Below, one piece after another: positions 9,815 through 18,952 of a stretch of 64,000 nt of DNA. Made by a program: the position numbers and the translations under genes. Under the pieces are notes generated by a model. That model searched no databases. It saw only the letters and a list, made by a program, of their open reading frames with translations, and was not told the origin of the DNA. How positions within the stretch are numbered: the stretch's first letter is position 1; each line of letters begins with the position of its first letter. The stretch comes from Corynebacterium resistens DSM 45100 (GTDB taxonomy: Bacteria > Actinomycetota > Actinomycetes > Mycobacteriales > Mycobacteriaceae), in the NCBI RefSeq assembly GCF_000177535.2, contig NC_015673.1:248001-312000 (forward strand), in the 5' to 3' direction.

Positions 9815-10411
9815 TTAGTGCTTATGCTCGCCGCCAGCCTTTGGGGCATCGGTGGAGACGTGGGTCTCAGAATCGCGGTTCAGCGTTCCGGCCTTAGGTG
9901 TGTAAGCCACGATAGGGGCATTGACCTTAGCGCTACCGGAATCGAACTTGATTTCAACTTCCTTTTGGCCACCAATGTGGGTGCCCGTCACACCGGAAAC
10001 GGTGGAAGTGACGTAGGTGTTGCAGGACCCTTTTTCTCCACCCTTCTTCATGGACTGAACAGCTTCCTTGTGGTCAGCAACTAGGGAGCAGTTTGGTCCC
10101 ACGGTCTTGTCGCCTTCCAGGGTGGCTTCCTTGCCATCGACCTTCACCGACTGGAGGTTAATCTTCTTGCCGACCTGTTCAGTGTTACCTGCGGTGAACT
10201 TCACGGACAGCTTGTTGTTGGGATCAACCACAAGCGCTACATCGCGTAGGGAAATCTGCTTGCCAGCTTGAGCAGACACACCGTTGACGGCGGGTACCTG
10301 GTTGGCCGTCTGAGAGATGTGACCTGCACCGCAGGCGGTCAAGGCCAGGGTGGAACCAGCGGCCACGGCTGCCAGTGCAGTACGCATGGCGGTCGACTTC
10401 TGGGACTTCAC
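9815..10411 (-). CDS. LpqE-like lipoprotein
   Basis: A 198-residue exported lipoprotein. I chose the GTG at 10411 because a GGAGG sits 8 bp before it; the ATG at 10426 lies upstream of that ribosome site. A signal peptide ends in a clear lipobox (LALTACGAG). The mature domain has two cysteines and conserved charged strands, and the C-terminus ends in a His-containing tail (GGEHKH), which might bind metal. Its position between radA and carD corresponds to lpqE in mycobacteria. The biochemical role is unknown. Confidence 0.8.
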   Translation of the reverse strand: MKSQKSTAMRTALAAVAAGSTLALTACGAGHISQTANQVPAVNGVSAQAGKQISLRDVALVVDPNNKLSVKFTAGNTEQVGKKINLQSVKVDGKEATLEGDKTVGPNCSLVADHKEAVQSMKKGGEKGSCNTYVTSTVSGVTGTHIGGQKEVEIKFDSGSAKVNAPIVAYTPKAGTLNRDSETHVSTDAPKAGGEHKH

Positions 10412-10691
10412 GATGAGATCCTCCATCTGAGGCGATAATGCAATAAACGTCTAGCCAATAGATTAAACCCTTAGCCCCGTTAATACCTAGTTGTATTTAT
10501 GACGCTGGCCTATGGTGGGGGCAAATGTGGTGTTTTTTGCCCTAAATAAGGGTAAAAGTGCCAGATTTTCCTGCTTTAGGAACCCCCGTATGGAATCCCG
10601 CGTGTCCACTCGTGGCAACCCAGCTGGGGTCAGGCCGGATATGCTTGCACAGTCTGGGGTAGAATCTCATAGTCAACTGGTTAAAACCGCT

Positions 10692-10725
10692 GGGGTGAAA
10701 GTCCCCATGCGAAGTGGTTCACCCC
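10692..10725 (+). promoter_or_regulatory. Structured leader of carD
   Basis: The 8-bp arms GGGGTGAA (10692-10699) and TTCACCCC (10718-10725) form a hairpin that ends just before the carD ribosome site GGAAGGATGAG. An alternative smaller hairpin (GGGG..CCCC, 10692-10706) shares the left arm. A possible -10 TAGAAT lies at 10660-10665, without a well-spaced -35. The rest of the 10412-10750 gap contains the lpqE-like promoter region and nothing else I can support. Confidence 0.4.
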
Positions 10726-10750
10726 CAAGGAAGGATGAGTTCTCTCACTC

Positions 10751-11350
10751 ATGGAGTTCAAGGTCGGAGACACAGTCGTTTACCCGCACCACGGTGCCGC
10801 CGTGATCGAGGGGATCGAGCAGCGCGAGTTCAAGGGTGAAAAGGTCGACTACCTCGTTCTCCGCATCAACCAAGGTGACCTTTCTGTGCGAGTCCCTGCC
10901 GCAAATGCGGAAAAGGTTGGCGTACGCGATGTCGTTGGTGAGGAAGGCCTTCGAAAGGTCTTCTCTGTCCTTCGCGAAACCGATGTCGAAGAGGCCGGCA
11001 ACTGGTCACGTCGTTACAAAGCCAACCAGGAGCGCCTCACCTCTGGTGATGTTAATAAAGTTGCCGAGGTCGTTCGTGACCTGTGGCGCCGCGATCAGGA
11101 CCGTGGCCTATCCGCTGGCGAGAAGCGCATGCTCGCCAAGGCTCGACAGATCCTCGTGGGCGAGCTCGCGCTTGCAGAGGGCGTAGATGATAAGAAGACT
11201 GATGCCCTGTTGGAAGAAATGCAGGAAGCAATCAAGCGCCACCGTGCAGCTGCAGAAGCTGCTCGCGCGGCCGGTATCGAGGATGAGGACGAGAAGAAGT
11301 CCAACACCCCGATCGATCTGGATGAAGAGCTCGACGGCGACGAGGACTAG
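10751..11350 (+). CDS. carD: RNA polymerase-binding transcription factor CarD
   Basis: A 199-residue actinobacterial transcription regulator that stabilises open promoter complexes by contacting the RNA polymerase beta subunit and upstream DNA. The N-terminal CarD_CdnL_TRCF Tudor-like domain ([20 protein letters not shown]) is unmistakable, the C-terminal half is helical and DNA-binding, and the tail is acidic. It is followed after 18 bp by ispD and then ispF in the same orientation, a conserved actinobacterial order, so at least part of its transcript may extend into the isoprenoid genes. Confidence 0.97.
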   Translation: MEFKVGDTVVYPHHGAAVIEGIEQREFKGEKVDYLVLRINQGDLSVRVPAANAEKVGVRDVVGEEGLRKVFSVLRETDVEEAGNWSRRYKANQERLTSGDVNKVAEVVRDLWRRDQDRGLSAGEKRMLAKARQILVGELALAEGVDDKKTDALLEEMQEAIKRHRAAAEAARAAGIEDEDEKKSNTPIDLDEELDGDED

Positions 11351-11368
11351 TTCTCACTTCTTAGCTTC

Positions 11369-12193
11369 ATGATCAATACCGAGCACGTTTTTGCCCTAGT
11401 TGCTGCGGCAGGTAGCGGAACCCGCTTGGGCTTTGATACCCCCAAAGCCTTCGTTGAGCTGCGTGGTCGCACGCTCTTGGAGCGTAGTCTCGATGCGTTG
11501 GCCGAATCCCAATCCGTTGGCCACGCCATCGTCTTGGTCAGCCCGGATATGCGACAGCGTGCCGAGGACATCATCAAACACCCAGAGAACAAACTGGCGT
11601 GGGCCCCGATGGGCGTCGGAATAGAACTAGGGGGCAGCGAGCGCGTTGACTCCGTCTACGCCGGCCTGCTGAAAGTACAGCCTCTTGCCGCCGGTCGGCC
11701 GGATTCTCTGGTTCTTATTCATGACGCCGCGCGCTGCTTGGTTCCGCCCCGCTTAGTGTCGGAGGTCGTCACAGCCGCGGGCGATGCACCTTCGGGGGCG
11801 ATCCCGGTGGTGCCGGTAGCGGATACGATCAAGGTTATCGAGCCTCTCGGGGTGCCGACTGGCCATACAACAGCACGTTTAGATGGGGCAGAGCGGGTGC
11901 TATCCACCCCGCCGCGCAGCACGCTGCGCGCCGCCCAAACCCCGCAGGTGTTCCGTCTTGACCAGTTATTGGACGCGAACGAACGGTACCTGAACGCCAT
12001 GGAGATCGGTTCGGCGCATCCCACTGAAAAGCATGGTTTGGATTCCGTGCGGGAGGCTACTGATGATGCCTCGCTGATGGAAATGGCGGGCTATGAAGTG
12101 GTTGCGGTGCCGGGGCACCACCTGGCGATGAAAATCACCACGGAAATGGATTACCGGGTGGCGGAGATGCTGCTGGACGGCCGGGAAAACTAA
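11369..12193 (+). CDS. ispD: 2-C-methyl-D-erythritol 4-phosphate cytidylyltransferase
   Basis: A 274-residue enzyme of the MEP isoprenoid pathway that couples MEP to CTP. The nucleotide-binding motif VAAAGSGTRLGFDTPKAF, IHDAARCLVPP and the substrate-binding DAxxP region are present in order. The protein is slightly longer than most IspD because of an extended internal loop. The gene sits 21 bp upstream of ispF; the pair works in consecutive stages of the pathway and is probably co-transcribed with carD. Confidence 0.95.
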   Translation: MINTEHVFALVAAAGSGTRLGFDTPKAFVELRGRTLLERSLDALAESQSVGHAIVLVSPDMRQRAEDIIKHPENKLAWAPMGVGIELGGSERVDSVYAGLLKVQPLAAGRPDSLVLIHDAARCLVPPRLVSEVVTAAGDAPSGAIPVVPVADTIKVIEPLGVPTGHTTARLDGAERVLSTPPRSTLRAAQTPQVFRLDQLLDANERYLNAMEIGSAHPTEKHGLDSVREATDDASLMEMAGYEVVAVPGHHLAMKITTEMDYRVAEMLLDGREN

Positions 12194-12214
12194 CAATCGA
12201 TAAGGAGCGACCCT

Positions 12215-12694
12215 ATGATCATTCCCCGCGTTGGAATAGCCACTGATGCGCACCAGGTAGAACCCGGCAAGGACTGCTGGATGGCGTGCCTGCTGTGGGA
12301 GGATCAAGACGGTTGCGAAGGGCACTCCGATGGTGACGTGGTGGCCCATGCAGTGGTGGATGCGCTGCTCTCTGCAGCGGGACTGGGGGATCTGGGAAGC
12401 TTCGTTGGGGTGGGGCAAAAGGAGTACGACAATGTCTCGGGCACGCGACTGCTGAAAGAATGTCGCGCATTGCTGGAATCAAAGGGATTCGTGATTGGAA
12501 ATGCCGCAGTGCAGATGGTGGGGAACAGACCGAAGATGGGCACCCGCCGTGAAGAGGCGGAAAAGGTGATGAGCGATTTGATTGGTGCGCCAGTTTCGGT
12601 TTCCGCGACGACGACTGATCACATGGGCTTCACCGGTCGGGGTGAGGGAGTGGCCGCGGTTGCTACAGCAGTGGTGTGGCAACCGGAGAATTAA
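12215..12694 (+). CDS. ispF: 2-C-methyl-D-erythritol 2,4-cyclodiphosphate synthase
   Basis: A 159-residue trimeric zinc enzyme of the MEP pathway. The metal motif DAHQV, the [17 protein letters not shown] segment and the C-terminal [15 protein letters not shown] are conserved. A good ribosome site (AAGGAG) precedes the ATG. Downstream of its stop an accessory cassette begins within 70 bp, which breaks the ispF-cysS adjacency seen in related genomes. Confidence 0.96.
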   Translation: MIIPRVGIATDAHQVEPGKDCWMACLLWEDQDGCEGHSDGDVVAHAVVDALLSAAGLGDLGSFVGVGQKEYDNVSGTRLLKECRALLESKGFVIGNAAVQMVGNRPKMGTRREEAEKVMSDLIGAPVSVSATTTDHMGFTGRGEGVAAVATAVVWQPEN

Positions 12695-12697
12695 TTA

Positions 12698-12727
12698 TTG
12701 ACTTTGGACCAAAGGGGGGGGTAGTTT
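12698..12727 (+). promoter_or_regulatory. Candidate promoter with a G8 spacer tract
   Basis: TTGACT (12698-12703) and TAGTTT (12722-12727) are separated by 18 bp, and eight consecutive G bases (12714-12721) fill the end of the spacer. It immediately follows the ispF stop and precedes the small secreted protein gene. Length variation of the G tract would change the spacer and hence expression of the cassette. Confidence 0.4.
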
Positions 12728-12763
12728 TTCGGTAATAAGAATCACTACAGAGAAAGGAGCAGG

Positions 12764-13162
12764 ATGAGTAAGAAACTGCTCAATTGCCTGACCGTAGCGA
12801 CATTGTTGGCTACAATTCTAACCCCAGTCGCGAGCGCTAGCGTCATCAATTCCAGTTTGAGCGGGGTACGAACGGGTTTTAGTAGCCAGCGAGTTAAACA
12901 CCAAGGCTCGCATGCAGTGGAGGTTGGATTGGTTGCCTGCCGTAGTAACGCGCCTGCAGCAAATTCGAAACTCGACATTGAACTTCGAGAGCACCGTCGA
13001 TTCATGCCTGACCGTTCGAAAGGTATTCGCAATGGAAAGGGGTGTTTTAGCCGGCCGACCCGCGTGGGTTGGGGGTATCCCGGACATGCGACTTACTTCT
13101 TTAAGCTTCACACTTGGAATTGGCAATCGACGAGTGCGAGAAATTTCAACATGTACTTCTAA
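12764..13162 (+). CDS. Small secreted protein, bacteriocin-like candidate
   Basis: A 132-residue protein with an N-terminal signal peptide (CLTVATLLATILTPVASA, cleavage expected near residue 26). The mature part of about 105 residues is basic, contains two cysteines and ends in an aromatic-rich segment (YFFKLHTWNW then NFNMYF). I do not recognise a family with confidence; size, export signal and the C-terminus loosely recall the lactococcin 972 group. AGAAAGGAGCAGG precedes the ATG. It is the first gene of a tight four-gene unit with an ABC ATPase, a permease and a small membrane protein, so it may be the exported substrate, or a target that the transporter protects against. Confidence 0.6.
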   Translation: MSKKLLNCLTVATLLATILTPVASASVINSSLSGVRTGFSSQRVKHQGSHAVEVGLVACRSNAPAANSKLDIELREHRRFMPDRSKGIRNGKGCFSRPTRVGWGYPGHATYFFKLHTWNWQSTSARNFNMYF

Positions 13163-13178
13163 GTAAAAAGGATCTAAT

Positions 13179-13895
13179 TTGCGCGACACTGCAAATTTTA
13201 GTTTTCAGTATCCACGCTCACTGGAAGGCGTGAATATTCAAGAGCTGGACATTTCTGCCCAGCCAACCGTTCTGCTGGGAACTAACGGTGCCGGAAAAAC
13301 GACGTTAATGAAGTTGCTGGCTAGACAGTTGCAGCCAACAAGAGGGGAGGTACCCCAGCTAGGCAAAGTTGTCTATGTTCCCCAGCATTTCGAAAGTATT
13401 CGCGGGTTTCGATCAATCGACTATGTTTCCTATGTCGCGTGGCTTAACGGTGCAGGATGGTTGGAGAGTAAGAAAGAAGCGCACCACTGGCTTAACTTTG
13501 TGGGCTTAGGAGATCACGAGGAGAAGGAATGTTCGCGGTTATCAGGAGGGCAGCAGGCGCGTCTTCAAATTGCAACAGCTCTAAACTCCCGCGCGGAATT
13601 CGTTCTTCTCGACGAACCTAGCGCGGCTTTGGATCCACTTGCTAAACGGGATTTGCAAGATCTGTATGGGGCTATCGCCGATTCTGGAGTAGGTCTTTGG
13701 GTATCGAGTCATCAGCCCCTCGAAGTCGAGGAACCATTCAGAAAAGTTGTTGTTCTAAATCGAGGAACGGTAGATTTTCAGGGATCCGTTCAGAGCTTCC
13801 TTGACCTCGCTGACCTTTCTGATGAGTCGTGCGGACGCTCACTGTACTCAGAATATACCCGCGCCCTAGCTGCAGCTTTCAGAAGGGGACGGTAA
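13179..13895 (+). CDS. ABC transporter ATP-binding protein
   Basis: A 238-residue ATPase with Walker A GTNGAGKTT, signature LSGGQQARL, Walker B LLDEPSAALD and the His switch SSHQP. The start is TTG, with AAGGA 6 bases upstream, 16 bp after the secreted protein gene. This type of ATPase pairs with ABC-2 permeases that export peptides or give immunity to them; the next gene encodes such a permease. Composition is more AT-rich than the flanking ispF and cysS genes, in keeping with acquisition. Confidence 0.88.
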   Translation: MRDTANFSFQYPRSLEGVNIQELDISAQPTVLLGTNGAGKTTLMKLLARQLQPTRGEVPQLGKVVYVPQHFESIRGFRSIDYVSYVAWLNGAGWLESKKEAHHWLNFVGLGDHEEKECSRLSGGQQARLQIATALNSRAEFVLLDEPSAALDPLAKRDLQDLYGAIADSGVGLWVSSHQPLEVEEPFRKVVVLNRGTVDFQGSVQSFLDLADLSDESCGRSLYSEYTRALAAAFRRGR

Positions 13896-13897
13896 CG

Positions 13898-15079
13898 TTG
13901 AATCGCGTTTTTGTGGCCAACTTGGCTCTTCTTGGTGGGGGCATTCTGCTTGCGCTTTGGAGCATTAACCTTAACTCTATACCCGTCAGCACCACTTCAA
14001 ACATAGTGTCCAACAGCCTTGGACTGTTCTATGTCCTTGGCCCTGTATTGGGATTTATCGGCGCTAAAGAAATGGGCCGCTTCAAAGACTTCCTCGGGGC
14101 GTGTTCTTCGGGGAGGATTGTCGGCAGAATAGCGTTTCGGTCTTTAGGGTATGTGGTTGGGTTAGGAATTCTTATGCCCTTGGCTTACCTGCTGGCAGGA
14201 TTGTCGACGGTGCCAAACATCGACTTGTCATTGGATCTCCTCATGGGTGTGGTAACCATCGGTCTCCAAGCAGCCACGTGGAGCGCTTTCGGGGCTGTGC
14301 TAGGGCTCTACTTGCCTACAGTGGTGGCTGCTGCGCTGGGGCTATTCGTGCCATTTGTTTTCGCAGCTTACCCAGTCTCCATGTCGAATGTTGCGTGGAG
14401 GCAGATGTTTGGCCAACCGTACACCTCCTGCTGTTCGGTTTCGCAGGAAATTGATCCAATTCTATGGCAGTCGACGGCGTGGGTTTTGGGGTCAGTGCTG
14501 GCAAGTGCATTAATTTTGCTTTTTACGTTTCGCGGAACCAAGAAACTCGCTCTTTATGCCAAGATCTTTGCTGTCCTAATACTAGGTTTCTGCCTTTCAG
14601 CAGGCTACAGCGTTGGTGCAAAGGGGAATTATAATTCCGCTGTTTTGCGCTCCGCTGAATCGATGCTTTGCGAGAAAGACATATGCGCATGGCCAGAAAC
14701 TCCCGAGGCGCAGCGCGCAGTGAACACACGAATTTGGCGTTCCCTAGGAATCCACGGGTACCGATTGGTGGACTCCGAAGTTGCGAATAACGAAGAGGAT
14801 ATACTCTTTCCGCGCACAGCAGACGAAAATGAGGCCAAGAAGATCATCCTGACGCAGTTGCTTTCTCATGAGCCGGAACTGAAGAACACCGATTCCTGTT
14901 GGGACTCTGAAAACGGAAAGCTATCACTCGCAGAGGCTTTGCCTGACATGGGACTTAATGATTTGGACACCGTCTTGTTGACCCCGTCTGGTAAATGGCG
15001 TGGTCTGCATGGAACAAATGATGGTGTGGACGTCCGCGCTATAGCCGATCGCGTGAATAGGGAATGTCAGGGGCGATAG
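13898..15079 (+). CDS. ABC-2 type permease with a C-terminal extracytoplasmic domain
   Basis: 393 residues from a TTG start (AAGGGG 8 bases upstream, 2 bp after the ATPase stop); an ATG at 13829 in the same frame overlaps the ATPase and is unlikely. Residues 1-about 235 form roughly six to eight membrane helices; the last 150 residues are hydrophilic and contain paired cysteines (LCEKDICAWPE and later CWDSENG), suggesting an extracytoplasmic domain. Probably forms the channel for the preceding ATPase. No substrate can be named. Confidence 0.75.
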   Translation: MNRVFVANLALLGGGILLALWSINLNSIPVSTTSNIVSNSLGLFYVLGPVLGFIGAKEMGRFKDFLGACSSGRIVGRIAFRSLGYVVGLGILMPLAYLLAGLSTVPNIDLSLDLLMGVVTIGLQAATWSAFGAVLGLYLPTVVAAALGLFVPFVFAAYPVSMSNVAWRQMFGQPYTSCCSVSQEIDPILWQSTAWVLGSVLASALILLFTFRGTKKLALYAKIFAVLILGFCLSAGYSVGAKGNYNSAVLRSAESMLCEKDICAWPETPEAQRAVNTRIWRSLGIHGYRLVDSEVANNEEDILFPRTADENEAKKIILTQLLSHEPELKNTDSCWDSENGKLSLAEALPDMGLNDLDTVLLTPSGKWRGLHGTNDGVDVRAIADRVNRECQGR

Positions 15080-15666
15080 TGCGAGAGCCGTCGAGAGCAA
15101 CGCTATATCTTAAAGGGCATTCTGGTGCGCTCGTTTTTGTCATTCATTTGTTGTGCCTACTCGGTGCGATAGCGCTGGGAACAACCACCATCCACGTGCC
15201 GTGGGCTTCCTCGAATTCAGCCGGAGTCATTCCTTTTAATTTTGTATTTGCTATTGCACTGGTGAGTTCGAGCGTTGTGTTCTGGGAGAATCGGATCTCA
15301 GTAATGGAAGAAAACTCTAGTCAATCGTGGGTATGGGTTGATTGGTCGTTTTTTGTGATCTGTTTGGTTGAGTGCGGTGTTGTTGCGGCAATTGGCAACA
15401 GAGGTATGTTGCAATACGCTTTAATCTGCTTTGGCCTTCTGTTCACAGCATGTACCGTAACAACACTGCGGAAATCCTTCTACGCTGTGCTGCTGGTAAC
15501 GGCAGTTCAATGTGTTCTTATTTCGGTATTACCGAGTAGATACCTGCCCGTTTTTTGGCCGGATAGTGGAATTGTTATAGCCCTTGCTGCGATCCTGAGT
15601 ACAGGTCTCTTTGCCATAGTCAGATCTTCTATGAAGCGAGGTAATTCTTTCCTCGGCTGGAGCTAA
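15079..15666 (+). CDS. Six-helix membrane protein of the cassette
   Basis: About 195 residues with six predicted membrane helices and almost no soluble part. The GTG start at 15079 overlaps the permease stop (TAGTG) and has AGGGG upstream; an ATG at 15064 is an alternative. Translational coupling ties it to the permease. Likely a second permease subunit or an immunity protein; no recognisable family. Confidence 0.65.
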   Translation: MREPSRATLYLKGHSGALVFVIHLLCLLGAIALGTTTIHVPWASSNSAGVIPFNFVFAIALVSSSVVFWENRISVMEENSSQSWVWVDWSFFVICLVECGVVAAIGNRGMLQYALICFGLLFTACTVTTLRKSFYAVLLVTAVQCVLISVLPSRYLPVFWPDSGIVIALAAILSTGLFAIVRSSMKRGNSFLGWS

Positions 15667-15725
15667 GTCGGGAGAATCAGTCCATAGGATCCTATTGAGA
15701 TGGAATCCGTTTGGCAGGGATTTTC

Positions 15726-16598
15726 TCACTGAAACTTCACTCGGTTGCGGATTTCCCCAAGGCCATCAATGGCGATCCGCACCTCATCGTTGTGGGATAG
15801 GTAGCGCGGTGGTGTCATACCGTGTCCCACTCCCTCAGGCGTGCCGGTGACGATCACATCACCGGGCTCCAGCGTGGCGAAAGTGCTGATGTACCCTACT
15901 AATTCAGATGGTTTGAAGACTAAGTCCGCCACGGAGTGTTCTTGCCGTAGTTCCCCGTTGACCCATGTGCGCAGCATCGCGGCCTCGGCTACCGGATCAT
16001 ATTCATCGGCGGTGGTTAGCCACGGGCCGAAACCGCTGGAGCGATCCAGATTCTTCCCCTGCAGCCATTGCTGAGTGCGGTATTGCCAATCGCGCTGGGA
16101 CAAATCATTCATGATTGTGTAACCGGCGATTACCGGGCGAGAGCTGAGGCTATCGGAGGCTGCCGCGTCGGTTCCACTCGCACCAATCACCACCGCCAAT
16201 TCGCCTTCGTAGTCCACCTTGTCCTGCATACCCTGCGGAACAATCACATCGGCAAAAGGCGTGGCCACGGCACTGGCGTATTTAACGAACAGCGTGGGGT
16301 GATCGGGAATCGGATGTTCCATCTCCTCGATGTGTTCGCGGTAATTCAGACCCACGCAGAAAATCTTCCCAGGCTTCGGGATCACCGGACCCAACTGTTC
16401 AGCGGAAAAAGAAATCTCCGGCAACTGGGAAATGAGCTTCGAGTCGAGGGAGGCGGGGTAAGGGAAGTTGGCGTCGGAGGAAGAAGGCAACAACACCCCG
16501 CGACCGCAACCGTCTTCGAAAGAAAAACTCGTGACAGCGATGGGGGACCAACCGTGGCACCCCGATCCGAGTGGCATTTGGATGGTAGCTAGCTTCAC
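15726..16598 (-). CDS. Fumarylacetoacetate hydrolase family protein
   Basis: A 290-residue FAH-fold enzyme. The GTG at 16598 follows a GTAGGAGG ribosome site; an ATG at 16619 lies upstream of that site. Conserved elements are [12 protein letters not shown], the metal-binding [11 protein letters not shown] and [15 protein letters not shown] members act on 2-keto acids (hydratases, isomerases, oxaloacetate decarboxylases); the C. glutamicum relative Cg1458 is an oxaloacetate decarboxylase, but the substrate here is open. It diverges from cysS with only 20 bp between start codons, so each promoter must lie inside the other gene. Confidence 0.85.
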   Translation of the reverse strand: MKLATIQMPLGSGCHGWSPIAVTSFSFEDGCGRGVLLPSSSDANFPYPASLDSKLISQLPEISFSAEQLGPVIPKPGKIFCVGLNYREHIEEMEHPIPDHPTLFVKYASAVATPFADVIVPQGMQDKVDYEGELAVVIGASGTDAAASDSLSSRPVIAGYTIMNDLSQRDWQYRTQQWLQGKNLDRSSGFGPWLTTADEYDPVAEAAMLRTWVNGELRQEHSVADLVFKPSELVGYISTFATLEPGDVIVTGTPEGVGHGMTPPRYLSHNDEVRIAIDGLGEIRNRVKFQ

Positions 16599-16618
16599 GG
16601 CAGATCCTCCTACGTACA

Positions 16619-18067
16619 ATGACGAATGTGACTCTGCGAATCTACGATACTGCCACCCGTCAACTCCGCGATTTCGAGCCTGTCCGTGAGGGGCATGCTT
16701 CGATCTACTTGTGTGGCGCTACCGTGCAATCCATCCCTCACATCGGGCACGTCCGCAGCGGCGTGGCCTTCGACATCTTGCGCAATTGGCTGCAGGCGAA
16801 GGGTCTGGACGTGGCGTTTGTGCGAAACGTCACGGATATCGATGACAAGATCCTCACCAAGGCCGCCGAAAACGGTCGCCCTTGGTGGGAGTGGGCTGCG
16901 ACGCACGAGCGGGCATTTAGCTGGGCTTATGACCAACTGGGTGTGGCGCCACCTTCCATCGAGCCACGCGCCACCGGGCACATCCCGCAGATGATTGAGT
17001 ACATGCAGCGGATCATCGACAACGGCCACGGTTACGCCGCTGATGGCAATGTTTACGCGCAGCCGGCGACGATCCAGAACTACGGGTTCCTGTCAGGCCA
17101 GAAGCTGGACGAGATGGACCAGGGTGAATCCGCAGGCACCGGCAAGCGCGACCCGCGCGACTTCACGATGTGGAAGGCCGCGAAGCCCGGCGAACCCGCC
17201 TGGGATACCCCGTGGGGCCGTGGCCGTCCCGGTTGGCACATTGAGTGCTCCGCCATGGCTACGACCTATTTGGGTGGTGAGTTCGATATCCACTGCGGTG
17301 GCTTGGACCTGCAGTTCCCGCACCACGAGAACGAAGCGGCACAGGCGACGGCAGCTGGCGATCGTTTCGCCCGCTACTGGATGCACAACGGTTGGGTAAC
17401 CATGAGCGGCGAGAAGATGTCCAAGTCTTTAGGCAATGTCCTGAGCATCCCGAACGTGCTTAAGCTGGTGCGCCCCGTGGAGCTGCGCTACTACTTGGGC
17501 AGCGGACATTACCGCTCCATGCTGGAATATTCCGAGACCGCCCTGGGCGAGGCCGCTGCCGGGTACCGTCGCATCGAGAAGTTCCTGCTGCGCACGGCTG
17601 CTTCTCTTTCTGATAGCGACGCCACGAGCTTGCCCGAGATCATTCCGACCGGTGAAGTGACGGATGCTTTCGCCGCGAAGATGGATGATGACTTGGCTGT
17701 GCCACAAGCATTGGCCTTGATTCACGAGCGGGTACGTGAGGGCAATAAGCTGCTTGAGGGCAAAGTGGATGACGCCAAGCGTGCTCAGCTGCAGAAAATT
17801 GGCGGGGAAGTCCGCGCGATGGCGGCTGTGCTGGGAGTTGATCCGTTTAGTGATACGTGGTTGGAATCCACCAAGGCAGCAGCAGGTGGCTCGGATGCTG
17901 CAATGGGCGCGCTGGATGTTCTGGTGAAGTCGGAGTTGGCGCGCCGGGCAGAAGCTCGCGCGGCGAAGGATTGGGCGACGGCGGACGAGGTTCGCGATCG
18001 CTTGGCTGAGTCCGGCATCGAAGTCACGGATACCGCAGATGGCGCGAAGTGGGCGCTGAAGGGGTAG
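16619..18067 (+). CDS. cysS: Cysteinyl-tRNA synthetase
   Basis: A 482-residue class I synthetase charging tRNA-Cys. The HIGH-type motif (HIGHVRSG), the KMSKS loop (KMSKSLGN), and the zinc-binding Cys and His residues in YLCGATVQ and WHIECSAM are present; the substrate cysteine is bound by that zinc. Length is typical. No ribosome site is visible at the ATG, so the mRNA may be leaderless or nearly so, in line with the 20-bp divergence from the FAH gene. Between its stop and 18226 lie a few small inverted repeats (for example 18153-18172) but no clear terminator with a T tract. Confidence 0.97.
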   Translation: MTNVTLRIYDTATRQLRDFEPVREGHASIYLCGATVQSIPHIGHVRSGVAFDILRNWLQAKGLDVAFVRNVTDIDDKILTKAAENGRPWWEWAATHERAFSWAYDQLGVAPPSIEPRATGHIPQMIEYMQRIIDNGHGYAADGNVYAQPATIQNYGFLSGQKLDEMDQGESAGTGKRDPRDFTMWKAAKPGEPAWDTPWGRGRPGWHIECSAMATTYLGGEFDIHCGGLDLQFPHHENEAAQATAAGDRFARYWMHNGWVTMSGEKMSKSLGNVLSIPNVLKLVRPVELRYYLGSGHYRSMLEYSETALGEAAAGYRRIEKFLLRTAASLSDSDATSLPEIIPTGEVTDAFAAKMDDDLAVPQALALIHERVREGNKLLEGKVDDAKRAQLQKIGGEVRAMAAVLGVDPFSDTWLESTKAAAGGSDAAMGALDVLVKSELARRAEARAAKDWATADEVRDRLAESGIEVTDTADGAKWALKG

Positions 18068-18225
18068 CAGCTCCCGGAGGGACGTAGTCCGCTTAAAGCG
18101 TAGGGAGCGAGCCGCCCGGGGACTGCATGGGCAACCAAACAATGCAGGGCGAACTGCCCGAAGGGGGGCAGTGCCTGCTAATGAAGTGGCAGTGCTAGTC
18201 GCACTTGTGGCAGCGCTGGGCCTAT

Positions 18226-18801
18226 TTAGGCATTTACCTCGATGACGAGGTCTGCCAACCGACTGATGTAGTCGGCGACGAAATCCCGGGTATCGGGGTT
18301 CGCAAACGTGCCATCTTCAGAAATGAGAGTGGGGGACTGGCCGAGGAATACTTCGGGTTGCCCCACACTTGGCATATCGAAATAGGACAGTGCTAGGCGA
18401 AGGTTCTTCTGGGAGCTATACCCGCCCATGCGGCCAACCGAATGGCTGATGATGCCCATTGGCTTGTTCCTCCACGCCACATCCGAATTGGGTTTCGATC
18501 CAATGTCGACTGCATTTTTCAAGCAAGCCGGGATGGTGCGGTTATTCTCTGGAGTGACGAAAAGAATGCCGTGCGATTGCTTAATGGAGTGGCGGAATTG
18601 CTGGTATTCACGTGGCTCATGGACATCTGTGACGTTTGGATCGTCGTATTCGAAGTTGTAGAGCGGAAGTTTGCTGATGTCCACAATGCGCACTTCCCAA
18701 TTCTGCGGGAAAAAGGTCATGGCCTGCTTGGCGATTTTGAGTGCGTAAGAGTCGCGGCGTAGGCTGCCGACCAGCACACTGATTGTGTAATTAGGGGACA
18801 T
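18226..18801 (-). CDS. NADPH-dependent FMN reductase family protein
   Basis: A 191-residue flavodoxin-fold reductase of the NADPH-dependent FMN/azo/chromate reductase family. The FMN phosphate-binding loop GSLRRDSYA and the PENNRTIPACLKNAVD segment are typical. The start is set by AAAGGAG 8 bases before MSPNYTISVLVGS; an ATG at 18861 is upstream of it. It is the third gene in the direction nrdI, nrdF, reductase, with 151 bp after nrdF. An attractive inference is that it supplies reduced flavin or reduces NrdI, but a general quinone or chromate reductase role is equally compatible. Confidence 0.85.
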   Translation of the reverse strand: MSPNYTISVLVGSLRRDSYALKIAKQAMTFFPQNWEVRIVDISKLPLYNFEYDDPNVTDVHEPREYQQFRHSIKQSHGILFVTPENNRTIPACLKNAVDIGSKPNSDVAWRNKPMGIISHSVGRMGGYSSQKNLRLALSYFDMPSVGQPEVFLGQSPTLISEDGTFANPDTRDFVADYISRLADLVIEVNA

Positions 18802-18952
18802 GGTAAAACTCCTTTCGCGAGTTTTATTTGTTAAAGGGGATGGGGTTGAAGGAGATTGCATCGGCCACTCTCATTGATGGGTAGTAGCCGTTTTCGATAG
18901 CGGGGTGATGCGGCCTCACGGATGATGCAATTTCGCTCGTGAGCGCATTTGG

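Noticed and set aside
10645..10665. Classical -35/-10 promoter TTGCAC/TAGAAT for carD
   Set aside because: The spacer is only 9 bp; only the -10-like part is kept as a possibility.
10692..10725. Cobalamin riboswitch upstream of carD
   Set aside because: GGTGAAAGTCCCC resembles one part of the element, but the B12 box and the conserved core are missing and the leader is too short.
13829..13897. Upstream ATG start for the cassette permease
   Set aside because: It lies inside the ATPase gene and adds a non-hydrophobic stretch; the TTG at 13898 has a good ribosome site.
15681..15696. ATAGGATCCTAT palindrome after the cassette
   Set aside because: Too short and without a T tract; likely chance.
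18153..18172. Terminator after cysS
   Set aside because: A small ACTGCCC/GGGCAGT stem exists, but no T tract follows on either strand, so it is not listed as a terminator.
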